A stretch of DNA of 43,532 nt from an uncultured Lachnospiraceae bacterium (GTDB taxonomy: Bacteria; Bacillota; Clostridia; Lachnospirales; Lachnospiraceae), in contig CANQVT010000022.1 in the NCBI GenBank assembly GCA_947627365.1, forward strand, positions 1-43,532, given 5' to 3'. Below the pieces are notes generated by a model. It had not been told where the DNA came from, made no database searches, and saw only the letters and a program-made list of their open reading frames with translations. Both the position numbers and the translations under genes were made by a program. The stretch's first letter is position 1, and each line of letters starts with the position of its first letter. Below are positions 1 to 8,010 of the stretch, one piece after another.

Positions 1-75
1 CTTCGGCTATATCCTTCCCACTACCGGGCGAATTCGGGACTTTCACCCGTTAGAAACGTGCGCCGCCGGGCGCAC
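1..75 (-). mobile_element. 5' end of a group II intron (runs off left edge)
   Basis: Read on the minus strand from position 75, the sequence begins GTGCGCCC and contains GGGTGAAAGTCCCG, the hallmark of the start of group II intron domain I, followed by GGATATAGCCGAAG at the window edge. The intron therefore starts at 75 and extends leftwards out of the window; its reverse transcriptase/maturase is not visible. The exon junction lies about 10 bases past the stem of the GH31 terminator (86-110), which is the target habit of group IIC introns. The subclass cannot be fixed from 75 bases. An intron start is well supported by the motif; activity is unknown. Confidence 0.75.
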
Positions 76-116
76 TACAGAAATACCCGGCTGCTCTTTC
101 GGCAGCCGGGCGTTTT
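76..116 (-). terminator. Rho-independent terminator of the GH31 gene
   Basis: A perfect 9-bp stem (CCCGGCTGC at 86-94 against GCAGCCGGG at 102-110) with a 7-base loop sits about 55 bases after the GH31 stop. The following minus-strand tract TATTTCTGTA is a poor U-run and is cut by the intron at 75; on the plus side CGTTTT follows the stem, so it may work in both directions. Confidence 0.75.
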
Positions 117-164
117 GTACCTTTCCTTCTGTTTAACCTTAGAACTCTTCCAAACAACTGGGAA

Positions 165-2186
165 TCACAGCTTCTCAAACACCGGCATATACTCGATCGG
201 CGCGTCCACGGTCACCGTCGTGCCGCCCGCATAGATCTCGCCCGTGGAGGTCAGCTTCCACTCTCCTGCCGGCAGGTAAACCGTACGGCTGAACTCATTC
301 AGATGGAGGATCGGCGCTACCAGATACCGGTCGCCGAACATATACTGATCCTGCAGCTCCCAGCACTTCGCATCCTCCGGGAACTCATAGAACATCGTGC
401 GGATCAGCGGCGAGCCGTCCGTGTGCGCTTCCTCGTAGAGCTTCTTGATGTAATCATGCATGGAGACGCGCAGCTCGTAATATTTCTTCATGATGGCGTA
501 GTTCTCCTCGCCGTAGCTCCAAAGCTCATTCGGCTGGCCGGTGTGAAGGTATCCGCCGCCCCAGTCACGGTCGTCGAGAGGCGGGATATTGTACGGACCG
601 CGGTCGCCGTGCATACGCAGCACTGCGGAGTATACCGCGAACTGATACCAGCGGATCAGAAGCTGGCGGAAATCCGGATCGTTCACATCGTCCGTCATGA
701 AACCGCCGATATCGGTGGTCCACCACGGGATTCCCGCAAGGCCCATGTTCAGGCCGCACTGTACCTGCTCTGCGAACGCCTCAAAGGTGCTGGGCACATC
801 GCCCGACCATACCACATTGCCATACTTCTGAGAGCCTGCCCACGCACAGCGAAGCAGGTTCACCACCGGCTTGCCAAGCGGCTTCATCTCATCGTAGAAC
901 ACGCGGCTGTACATCTGCGGGTACAGATTGCTGATAGAAAGCGCCGGGCCGTCGCAATAACGGTAATTCTCAAAATCATACACGCCGTAATCCGGCTCAG
1001 AATTATCCAGCCAGAATGCGTCGATGCCGAAATCATAGTAATTCTTCTTGCATACTTCCCAGACATATTTTCTGGTCTCCGGGTTGAACGGGTCGATCTC
1101 CACACAGTCGCCCTGATAATCGTAGGTCTGCGCCGCGCCGCGCTCTGTCTTGATGAGCAGGCCGCGCTCCATCATCGGCCCGAAGTTCTCGCTCTTGCGG
1201 TCCACCGACGGCCAGATAGAGACGATCACACGGATGCCCATGGAATGCAGCTCGTCCACCATCGCCTTGGGATCCGGCCAGTATGTCTTGTCGAATTTCC
1301 AGTCGCCCTGCACCGTCCAGTGGAAGAAGTCGATGACGATCTGATCGATCTTGATGCCCTCTTTCTGATACTGATGCGCAATGCTGAGCACTTCATCCTG
1401 CGTGCGGTAGCGCAGCTTGCACTGCCACAGGCCCATCAGCTCCTCCGGGAACATGTCCGCGCGCCCGGTGACGTCCGTGTAGTTCTTCAGGATCTGCTTC
1501 GGGGCGTCCGCCACGGTGATCCAGTAGTCCATCTCACGCGTGGAGCGCGCAATCCATTCCGTATAGTTCTTGCCGAAGGTCACGTTGCCCACGGCCGGAT
1601 TGTTCCAGAGGAAGCCGTAGCCAAGCGAGGAAACAGCGAACGGCACGGAGATCTGCGAATTGCGCTGCGCCATCTCCAGAGTACAGCCCTTCAGATCCAG
1701 GTACGGCTGCTGATACTGCCCCATACCGAAGAGTTTCTCACCGTCGTTGCTGTCAAACTTCACGTTCAGGGAATACTCGCTGCCGCCGATGATACCCTTC
1801 CACTCGCGGTTGACGACCTTCAGGCAGCGGCTGCCGCGCGAGAGCGTGCCGTCGTACATGCGATAATACTCCCGCAAAATCAGCTTGTCGTCGCGATAGA
1901 ATGAGATGATACCTACGAAATTTACCACAACCTTCAGGCGCCCGTTCTCTATCGTGGCAATCTCCCGTTTGTCGATCGTCCCATCGCCCACCCAGTGATC
2001 CTCCTCCTCGACGCGCACGCTCGCGGTCGACTCAGCGGGCTTCTCTGTGAGCGCCCACACGTTCCCGGTAAATTTCCCGAGCATCGTGGAACGCACGCGG
2101 AAGGAATCCTTCCCCCACGCCTCGATCCTGCACATCTCTCCCTGATGATAGAACACCAGGGCATTGCCCTCGTTCACAAATTTCAT
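165..2186 (-). CDS. GH31 family alpha-glycosidase (alpha-xylosidase/alpha-glucosidase-like)
   Basis: Cytoplasmic glycoside hydrolase of family 31, 673 residues, which would release alpha-linked glucose or xylose from oligosaccharides with retention of configuration. Seen: the catalytic nucleophile block FWLDNSEPD with Asp near residue 394, the acid/base block WSGD with Asp near residue 463, and the family's PWWTTDIGGF stretch soon after; an N-terminal beta domain of about 240 residues precedes the barrel. No signal peptide. The ATG at 2186 has GGGAGGAGG seven bases upstream. It stands alone; its terminator is followed by a group II intron. Substrate cannot be told from sequence: alpha-xylosidase and alpha-glucosidase remain open. 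Confidence 0.88.
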   Translation of the reverse strand: MKFVNEGNALVFYHQGEMCRIEAWGKDSFRVRSTMLGKFTGNVWALTEKPAESTASVRVEEEDHWVGDGTIDKREIATIENGRLKVVVNFVGIISFYRDDKLILREYYRMYDGTLSRGSRCLKVVNREWKGIIGGSEYSLNVKFDSNDGEKLFGMGQYQQPYLDLKGCTLEMAQRNSQISVPFAVSSLGYGFLWNNPAVGNVTFGKNYTEWIARSTREMDYWITVADAPKQILKNYTDVTGRADMFPEELMGLWQCKLRYRTQDEVLSIAHQYQKEGIKIDQIVIDFFHWTVQGDWKFDKTYWPDPKAMVDELHSMGIRVIVSIWPSVDRKSENFGPMMERGLLIKTERGAAQTYDYQGDCVEIDPFNPETRKYVWEVCKKNYYDFGIDAFWLDNSEPDYGVYDFENYRYCDGPALSISNLYPQMYSRVFYDEMKPLGKPVVNLLRCAWAGSQKYGNVVWSGDVPSTFEAFAEQVQCGLNMGLAGIPWWTTDIGGFMTDDVNDPDFRQLLIRWYQFAVYSAVLRMHGDRGPYNIPPLDDRDWGGGYLHTGQPNELWSYGEENYAIMKKYYELRVSMHDYIKKLYEEAHTDGSPLIRTMFYEFPEDAKCWELQDQYMFGDRYLVAPILHLNEFSRTVYLPAGEWKLTSTGEIYAGGTTVTVDAPIEYMPVFEKL

Positions 2187-2337
2187 GTCGTTCCTCCTCC
2201 CTTTGCTCCCTTAGAAATTCAATTTAATTGTCTTCCATCATTTTAACTGCTCCTGCCATTTCTGTCAATCAACAGACATTGTTTTGCCGAGCATAATTCT
2301 GTTGCTTTTCCCATACGTTTTCAATTTCCGACATCCT

Positions 2338-2979
2338 TTACCGTCGCAGCGCAAGCAGCCATGCCGCGATGTGGACCGCCTGCGGGAACTCGCCCTTCGC
2401 GATCATATCGTCAATTTCCTGCGCCGTGTGCTTTTGCACATTCAGGAATTCCGTCTCGTCCAGAGATTGTCCCGACACCTTGCGGCAGTTTTTCGCCACA
2501 AAGAGGTACGCGTAATCGTCGGCGATCGTCGCGTGGGACGGCACCGCAAGCAGATAGCTCCACTCGTCGGACTCATAGCCGGTCTCCTCCCGAAGCTCGC
2601 GTTTTGCCGCCGCAAGAGCGCTTTCCGCAAAAACACCGTCAGAGCCGTACTCCCTGCCATCCTTCCGCTCGATCCCGCCCGCCGGGAACTCCGTCGTCAC
2701 TTCCCGGATCCCCTGCCGGAACTGACGGACACACAGATAGTTTCCTTCTGTGTCGGAAGCCACAATCACCACATAGTCCTTGCGGGTGTAGGTGTAATAC
2801 GGCTCGAAGACGCTCCCGTCCGGCAGACGGTACGCCGACCGCCGAAAGTCGATCCATTCGTCCTGTATGAGATGCTCCGTGCTGACCTCATCCCAGGCGA
2901 GGGGATCACGATTCTCCAGAATCTCTGTCTTCTGCCCTGCTTCAGCTTGAATGGTATCGTTTCTTTTTCTACGTTCCAT
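2338..2979 (-). CDS. Nudix hydrolase (ADP-ribose pyrophosphatase-like)
   Basis: Hydrolyses nucleoside-diphosphate-X compounds; the closest family is ADP-ribose pyrophosphatase/NudF type. The Nudix box is present: a glycine-rich GG before a 20-residue spacer, then AKRELREETGY (about residues 135-145), supplying the metal-binding glutamates. The N-terminal part (DEWIDFRRSAYRLPDG) looks like the beta-sheet dimerisation arm of ADPR-ases. 213 residues, normal to slightly long. A GGAGGAG lies about 12 bases before the ATG at 2979, a little far. It sits alone between the GH31 gene and vapBC, so context gives no further hint of substrate. Confidence 0.85.
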   Translation of the reverse strand: MERRKRNDTIQAEAGQKTEILENRDPLAWDEVSTEHLIQDEWIDFRRSAYRLPDGSVFEPYYTYTRKDYVVIVASDTEGNYLCVRQFRQGIREVTTEFPAGGIERKDGREYGSDGVFAESALAAAKRELREETGYESDEWSYLLAVPSHATIADDYAYLFVAKNCRKVSGQSLDETEFLNVQKHTAQEIDDMIAKGEFPQAVHIAAWLLALRR

Positions 2980-3160
2980 TTTCTATTCTCGCTCCTCCAT
3001 TTTATATTTATTTGCAACTTTTTATCGTTGACACATTCCTATGAGTATGCTATTCTCTCTTTATCCGGAATTCGAGACAGCTCTGTCGCTTTCCCATACA
3101 AATGATAAGAAAACCATTCTCAGCAAAACATCAGATTCAGCATGACTCATAAATTGCCTG

Positions 3161-3200
3161 TTGACACTTCGTTTTCTTATGTATATACTATATGTATATA
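3161..3200 (+). promoter_or_regulatory. vapBC promoter with overlapping operator palindrome
   Basis: TTGACA at 3161-3166 and TATACT at 3184-3189 are 17 bases apart, a near-consensus sigma-A promoter. The -10 box lies inside the inverted repeat TATATAC (3182-3188), spacer TATAT, GTATATA (3194-3200). VapB antitoxins bind such repeats with the toxin to repress their own operon; that it does so here is inferred from position. Confidence 0.7.
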
Positions 3201-3226
3201 TAAAAATATAGAAGGGGGCTTTTGAT

Positions 3227-3463
3227 ATGCTGACAGCAAAAATATTCCAAAGCGGAAACAGTCAGGCAATCCGTATCCCAAAGGAAGCGCACACCGACCA
3301 AAAAGAATTTTATATCCGCAGGCTCGGAAACGGATATGTCCTTTTCCCGACAGATGATCCATGGTTTCCTCTCCGGGAGAGCATTGGCATGGTTCCCGAC
3401 GATTTTATGGAAGACCGCTCGCAGCCGTCTTTCAATGATATAACAGAAAGAGAGGAATTATGA
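3227..3463 (+). CDS. vapB: VapB-type antitoxin (AbrB/SpoVT fold)
   Basis: 78-residue antitoxin. The N-terminal half (AKIFQSGNSQAIRIPKE) has the swapped-hairpin AbrB/MazE-like DNA-binding fold used by VapB proteins; the C-terminal part after about residue 45 is acidic and would wrap the toxin. GAAGGGGG stands about 10 bases ahead of the ATG. Its stop overlaps the toxin start by 4 bases (ATGA), so the two are translationally coupled. The promoter palindrome just upstream fits autorepression by the VapBC complex. Confidence 0.85.
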   Translation: MLTAKIFQSGNSQAIRIPKEAHTDQKEFYIRRLGNGYVLFPTDDPWFPLRESIGMVPDDFMEDRSQPSFNDITEREEL

Positions 3464-3867
3464 AATACCTTTTTGATACAAATATCTGCATTTATGCCTT
3501 AAAAGACAAGTACCCATCTCTGACGCAGAAACTGTTCCGCATCCACCCTGACGAGATCGCGGTCTCTTCCATCACAGTGAGCGAGTTGGAATACGGCGCT
3601 GCCAAAAGCATGTGGAAAGAGCAGACGAGATTTCGCATGCATATGTTTCTTTCCACATTCACAATTCTTCCTTTCACCGAACAGGACGCCATAGCCGCCG
3701 GACAGATCCGGGCTTTTCTTGCGCAGAAAGGCACGATAATCGGTCCTTACGATATCCAAATCGCGGCGCAGGGCATTTCAAGAGATTTGACTGTCATCAC
3801 GCACAACATGTCCGAATTCAGCCGGGTGCCGCAGCTGTCTCTGGAGGATTGGGTGGAAAACGCATAA
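3460..3867 (+). CDS. vapC: VapC-type toxin, PIN-domain ribonuclease
   Basis: 135-residue PIN-domain ribonuclease, which in this family cleaves RNA (often tRNA) when released from VapB. The acidic metal site can be followed: Asp in FDTNICIY (residue 6), Glu in SELEYGA, Asp in GPYDIQIAA and the terminal THNMSEFSR block. Nothing is broken, so the toxin looks active. Starts within the VapB stop codon. The pair sits at the left border of the AT-rich, decayed segment from 5.0 to 7.3 kb, a usual place for such modules. Confidence 0.87.
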   Translation: MKYLFDTNICIYALKDKYPSLTQKLFRIHPDEIAVSSITVSELEYGAAKSMWKEQTRFRMHMFLSTFTILPFTEQDAIAAGQIRAFLAQKGTIIGPYDIQIAAQGISRDLTVITHNMSEFSRVPQLSLEDWVENA

Positions 3868-3879
3868 GCTGTTTCACTC

Positions 3880-5007
3880 TCATCTTTTATTGATTTCCCC
3901 GTTTCCTTTTCTTCCGGCACTCTGCCGCGCTTTGCCCGACGATATCGCCCGGCACATCCCGTGGAGAATCTTCCAGAACTGCTGTCTTCTCTCCTTTTCC
4001 ATCTCCCGAAACTTTTTGATCACTGCCCGCGCCAGAACGATCGGCCGCTGAAGCAGCTCATACACATTCCCGGCTCTGGTCGAGCGGATGAGCTCATACA
4101 AGGTATCAACAAACAGCGCGACTTGTCCTGCCGGAAGCGAACGAATCCACTCATCAAAGCTTTTGCTTCGCCTGCTGCTCTTTTTGCGGAGCTGCTTTTT
4201 ATACCAGAACCGCGAGCCGCGAATCTTCCACTGCATCAAATCATGCTGAACAAATCCGCCCTTATACCCCGCTACCACACGATAATCCCGATAACGCGAA
4301 AACATCATTCCAAACACAGACTGCTCCGGCACAATCTTGCAATACCGGTTCCGAATCCGCAGAAAGCCGGGCGTCTCATAAAAATGCCGCCACAGGCCGG
4401 GCCCGTCGAAGCTGTAGACGCGGCGGATTCTCTCCTGTACCGCTTCCGGAACAAACGAAGCGGAGTATACCGCCAGATTGCCGCCTTTGGAGTGTCCTCC
4501 CACGATCATTCGTCCGCTCGTGTAGCGCGCAACGCCCTTTACATAGTCCAGCGCCCGCTTCTGCGACGGCACCAGACGCATGTAGCTCATGTTGAAATCT
4601 TCTTTCCAGCCCACCAGATGCTCGTCCGTCCCGCGAAACGCCACGAACACACTGCTCTTTCCCAGAAAGAATGTGATCGCCGCGAACTGCGCCTCCCGCT
4701 CCTCGTCGATCCACTCGACAAAATAGTTGACCCGAATGCGGCCGAAGCGCCGGCTTCCCGCGATCAGCGAAAACGCCTCCCGGTATGATGAGCCGTAGAC
4801 CGGATCCGAAAACAGATGCTCCCAGCCCGCTTTCCTCTTAATATCCTCCCAGCTCATCGAAGCGCCGCGGTTGAAGCCCGGCACGATACCGTCGAACTTC
4901 ATATAGACAAGCAGCGCCAGCACCAGCGCGTCCACCTCGGAGAACGGCATCTCGCGAAAGCTGCAATCCCCGTATTCCCGGAGATATTTCATCAGATTAT
5001 TTTTCAA
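3880..5007 (-). CDS. Mbeg1-like / DUF2974 lipase-fold protein
   Basis: 375-residue alpha/beta-hydrolase of the DUF2974 (Mbeg1-like) family, common in clostridia and of unproven substrate. The nucleophile elbow GGHSKGGNLAVYSA is clear near residue 170, and FVAFRGTDEHL supplies the conserved oxyanion-side block. No signal peptide or membrane segment. The start is a TTG at 5007, eight bases after a perfect AGGAGG; the first in-frame ATG is only six codons later and lacks that spacing. The C-terminal 60 residues are Arg/Lys-rich. It ends 12 bases past the convergent vapC stop with no evident terminator. Confidence 0.75.
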   Translation of the reverse strand: MKNNLMKYLREYGDCSFREMPFSEVDALVLALLVYMKFDGIVPGFNRGASMSWEDIKRKAGWEHLFSDPVYGSSYREAFSLIAGSRRFGRIRVNYFVEWIDEEREAQFAAITFFLGKSSVFVAFRGTDEHLVGWKEDFNMSYMRLVPSQKRALDYVKGVARYTSGRMIVGGHSKGGNLAVYSASFVPEAVQERIRRVYSFDGPGLWRHFYETPGFLRIRNRYCKIVPEQSVFGMMFSRYRDYRVVAGYKGGFVQHDLMQWKIRGSRFWYKKQLRKKSSRRSKSFDEWIRSLPAGQVALFVDTLYELIRSTRAGNVYELLQRPIVLARAVIKKFREMEKERRQQFWKILHGMCRAISSGKARQSAGRKGNGEINKR

Positions 5008-5158
5008 GAAGGGATCCTCCTAAAAATATATGGCAGGCAATTTTAATTATAGAAAACAAGAAGCACAGGATACTACCACTTTCAAATTTATTTAACAAAA
5101 CATTTTCCTATACGTTCTATGGAATATACAGCTCGATTGCATCGCAAGAGTTAAACTC

Positions 5159-5310
5159 TTGACTAATTTCAAAAACAAGAACATCAAATTATAGTCAACG
5201 AGAATCCCAAAAATCCTTTAAATTTCAAGTTTCTCGTTGACTAACTATGCCTCATCTTTGACTAATCTTTGACTAAAATCTCATTTCGTTGACTAAATCG
5301 ACATAGTCAA
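5159..5310. repeat. Cluster of TTGACTAA repeats with a 13-bp inverted repeat
   Basis: TTGACTAA occurs at 5159, 5237, 5258, 5269 and 5289, and the reverse form TAGTCAA at 5192 and 5304. Two copies form a perfect 13-bp inverted repeat, TAGTCAACGAGAA at 5192-5204 against TTCTCGTTGACTA at 5231-5243. The tract fills the 285-bp gap behind the AlbA_2 remnant and runs over its stop codon. No gene is seen in the gap. It could be a protein-binding array or decayed repetitive coding sequence. Confidence 0.7.
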
Positions 5311-5820
5311 GTACCACACAGCATGAACCGTACTGCCTTTCACATCAACCGTTCCTTCCTTTTTCATCTTCTGCAGTAAATTTGACAGTTTTTTGTACTG
5401 TTTTTCTTCTGTAAGAACCTCTGGGAATGCGTGTCTCATAGCCACAAATATATCGGCTTTCTTCAGCGGACCATTCTGAAGAGCTGAGATGATAAGCTCT
5501 TTACAAATCTTTTCCTCAAGTCCTCTGTTTCTTATATAACCAGCTTTGTCCCCAACAGCTTCAGCTACTTTATACGACACATATAACGCTGGGTAACGTC
5601 CTTCGACCAGTCCGGCTTTCTTCAGCATTCTATAATCGTCTTTTGAAATAGTCTTTCTTTTCTGAACCTGATCCAAAAGAAATACCGTCCTCAGATCCAT
5701 ATCTCCCTTAGAATGTAGCAGCCGCGTGTAATTTTTATCGAGAACCTTCCCATATATAGTGACGCTGACTCGGTTCATAATGTCAAGATCATAGGATGGA
5801 AGCGGGAAGCATGAGTGCTG
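5293..5820 (-). pseudogene. C-terminal fragment of an AlbA_2/RecG-like regulator
   Basis: The frame from about LPSYDLDIMNRVSVTIYGKV to the stop matches the last third of AlbA_2-type putative transcriptional regulators: the segment after the HATPase-like domain (VQKRKTISKDDYRMLKKAGLVEGR) followed by a winged helix (LEEKICKELIISAL... KKADI). The N-terminal AlbA_2 domain and the ATPase-like domain are missing. An ATG at 5838 opens the frame but its first residues belong, in another frame, to the helicase fragment, so the start is accidental. The 5' part was removed by a deletion whose junction lies near 5815-5830. Confidence 0.65.
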
Positions 5821-6016
5821 TCTTCGTATACTGATCAATGCGAAGTTTTGCCTGGTTGTTCAACTCATCACAATTCGGCGGAAGCTGCTTGTAGCTGGAA
5901 GCGCTGTCAAAATGATGTTCACCGATTTTCAGATAGCCTCTATGAGCATCGTCAGGAATCTCAAATATGTATATTAAATTGTATTGTACCGTTCCCGCAT
6001 ATACATCACGGCTCAT
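5789..6016 (-). pseudogene. N-terminal fragment of a GIY-YIG/helicase-type defence gene
   Basis: 75 codons. The block NLIYIFEIPDDAHRGYLKIG followed by LPPNCDEL and RIDQYT resembles the GIY-YIG-like (T5orf172) start of large helicase/nuclease proteins found beside restriction-type genes. The similarity ends near RIDQYTKTA; the sequence then runs out of frame into the AlbA_2 tail and stops at 5789. The start ATG overlaps the stop of the upstream methylase-like gene (ATGA), which shows that the two were once a translationally coupled pair. The helicase motor domains are gone. Confidence 0.55.
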
Positions 6017-7014
6017 GATTTGCCTCCCTTCATCATTGACAAAAATGTCTTACTTCGTTTTGCGCGCCAGTCCATAATTCTACAGTAGCATCCTGTATGC
6101 CTACAAATATCTCCTCTTGCACAGCCAGGACATTGGCTAGAATCTTCGCCTATATAAAATCCATCATCTCCAAAATAATCGAATAGTGTAAACTGCTGAT
6201 TTTCTTCTGGTTTACAGCTACCAGGAACTACACATTTCAAACCATCCATCTGCCAAATATTCCATGAGATGATTCTAGCTATCTTCCTTAAAAGCAGAAT
6301 CCCAGGCATTTGATAAAATCGCTCATAATAATATTCTATATAAGAATAGAGCAGATTTTCACGCGCCAACAAAAGATTATCTCCTTGATATTCAAAACCA
6401 TAAATACTTTCAAAGGCCCTCTGTGCCCAATCAAGCCATTCTTCAGCGGTGTCTGTATTTTCCCTTACAACACGCATTTTGCGGTCAAGCAATCCAATTC
6501 GCTGATTAAGAGGAATCATTTCACCCGTAACTGTATCATAACGGCTTACAAGATACGGAGCCTCCCCACAAGTTATTTCCAGACGTTGCGCATCAACATA
6601 TTTTTGCCAACCTTTTTTACATCCTTCAAACGAAATCGGTCCGACCGTCGCTATCCACGAATTTCCTTTTTCGACGTTAAAAACATCTTCTCGGCCAAAC
6701 CACTGGCGATCTATCAAGTTATTCTGTTTGTTACAAATCCAAGAGGGAGTGAATACCTCTGCTTTGTCTCTCGTTCTACCAAGACGCATAAATTGCGATT
6801 TTGTGATACGAGGTTGAATCAGTGTCGCGTATTTTCCCGTAATAAGTTCCGGCTTGATTTCACAAAACTCATCAAACGCAGATCCGTAAGATACATAGTC
6901 TGTTGTTGCCCATAATATATTTCTTCTTGTCGTGCGATCATATAACAAAATATTCAAAAGTGTCCTATCCAAGAAGCGGACAGATTCCAGTAAAGACGCG
7001 GTTTGAGACACCAT
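6013..7014 (-). CDS. Restriction/methylase-like protein (restriction subunit M-like)
   Basis: 333 residues when started at the ATG at 7014, which has GGGAGG eight bases upstream. AEVFTPSWICNKQNNLID resembles the FTP block near the start of N6-adenine methylases, and ESIYGFEYQGDNLLLARENLL resembles their cofactor-side YGIE...D...AReNLL block. I see no (N/D)PP(Y/F) catalytic motif, so it may be a specificity or nuclease partner rather than a methylase. The C-terminus has a Cys/His cluster (CPGCARGDICRHTGCYC) that could bind zinc. It is AT-rich compared with its surroundings and its helicase partner is truncated, so the system is probably dead unless the protein acts alone. Confidence 0.5.
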   Translation of the reverse strand: MVSQTASLLESVRFLDRTLLNILLYDRTTRRNILWATTDYVSYGSAFDEFCEIKPELITGKYATLIQPRITKSQFMRLGRTRDKAEVFTPSWICNKQNNLIDRQWFGREDVFNVEKGNSWIATVGPISFEGCKKGWQKYVDAQRLEITCGEAPYLVSRYDTVTGEMIPLNQRIGLLDRKMRVVRENTDTAEEWLDWAQRAFESIYGFEYQGDNLLLARENLLYSYIEYYYERFYQMPGILLLRKIARIISWNIWQMDGLKCVVPGSCKPEENQQFTLFDYFGDDGFYIGEDSSQCPGCARGDICRHTGCYCRIMDWRAKRSKTFLSMMKGGKS

Positions 7015-7181
7015 ATATCCGCCTCCCAACTTGGCACATAGTCCATAATTTCACCAAAATTGCATCCCAGCATAGCACAAATCCTGCCAAGAACGGTTAT
7101 CATAACCAATTTGTCGCGACGTAATTTAGAACGCGATACCAGACACTTTTCTTCGTTTGGCCGCGCCCATGTGGCATTCAT
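6954..7181 (-). pseudogene. Remnant of an XRE-family repressor
   Basis: The stretch SRSKLRRDKLVMITVLGRIC followed by AMLGCNFGEIMDYVP is the second half of a short XRE helix-turn-helix repressor of the type MxKL..DExV...VL.rICe.L.C.igDIMe. The first half, with the recognition helices, is shortened or lost, and the frame runs past its normal end into the start of the methylase-like gene. Such XRE genes commonly precede restriction modules as controllers, which fits the position just upstream. Judged non-functional; a short unrelated frame is the alternative. Confidence 0.45.
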
Positions 7182-7346
7182 CTAACATATTTCAAAATTT
7201 ATAATATGTAACTACCATGCCGTACCTCCTTGTCCTCTCAGCATATAATTTCATTATATGTCATTTCTCTCCTTTCCGCAAGAAATTGCTAGAGCTGACT
7301 TCCTATGTTCAAAAAAGAGAACACCCAAAATGCAAAAATTTCTCTT

Positions 7347-7988
7347 CTATTTCTTCTTCCGCCGCCTTGCCGCATCCTGTCCGACCGGACAGCCCGGATT
7401 CGACAAAAGACAGTTGTGTCCGCAGCCGCCGCAGTGCATTTCGGGCCGCGTGACAAGAAGCCGATCCATGGGCGCGATCACAATATTTCCAGAACCGGTG
7501 ACCAAACAGCCACGCCTGCGGAAACGTTTCCGCAAAATCTTGATAAAGTTCGGGTGGCTGACCAGAATACAATCCTGCCCCTGTTCCTCCAGCAAAGCGA
7601 TCAGCTTCTCGGCGCGGTCAATGCTCTGCTGTCTGCTTTCCGGCTGACGCTCGTTTCCGCGCCGCCACTGTTGCTTCGCCATAAAGCGCCATCGCCAGAG
7701 CGGTAATTCCTCTCCCTTGGCCGTGTCCTTGTAGGAGCGCATCGGAATCTCATCCAGAAGCGCCTCTTTTCTTAACTCCGCCCCGGAAAAAAGCTTTTCA
7801 GCCGTCTGCTGCGCGCTCTTGTGCGTGCTCACATAGACCGGACGGCCGCCCGTCCCTCCCTGCTTACATTGAATCTTTTCTATGCCGCAAGTGCGTTCCT
7901 GCTGAAGCGCCTTGTCAAAGCCTGCGGAATGATAACGCTTTTCCCATTTCATCGATGTCCCTGCGCTGCAGATAATCAGGATCTTCAT
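7347..7988 (-). CDS. Histidine-phosphatase-like protein with Cys-rich tail
   Basis: 213 residues with the phosphoglycerate-mutase-like outline: a nucleotide-like first strand MKILIIC, VSTHKSAQQTAEKLF (normal place of TSPLxRARQTA) and ILVSHPNFIKIL holding the second catalytic-type His. The usual RHG of the first strand is replaced by CSAG, so the phospho-accepting His is absent; it is either a pseudo-enzyme or a family variant. The C-terminus carries CGGCGHNCLLSNPGC, a probable metal site not found in ordinary members. The stop is followed by a short basic end. It lies between the decayed island and the AlbA_2 regulator, 22 bp from the latter, and may share its transcript. Confidence 0.6.
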   Translation of the reverse strand: MKILIICSAGTSMKWEKRYHSAGFDKALQQERTCGIEKIQCKQGGTGGRPVYVSTHKSAQQTAEKLFSGAELRKEALLDEIPMRSYKDTAKGEELPLWRWRFMAKQQWRRGNERQPESRQQSIDRAEKLIALLEEQGQDCILVSHPNFIKILRKRFRRRGCLVTGSGNIVIAPMDRLLVTRPEMHCGGCGHNCLLSNPGCPVGQDAARRRKKK

Positions 7989-8010
7989 CTTCTTCTCATT
8001 CCTCTCGAAC

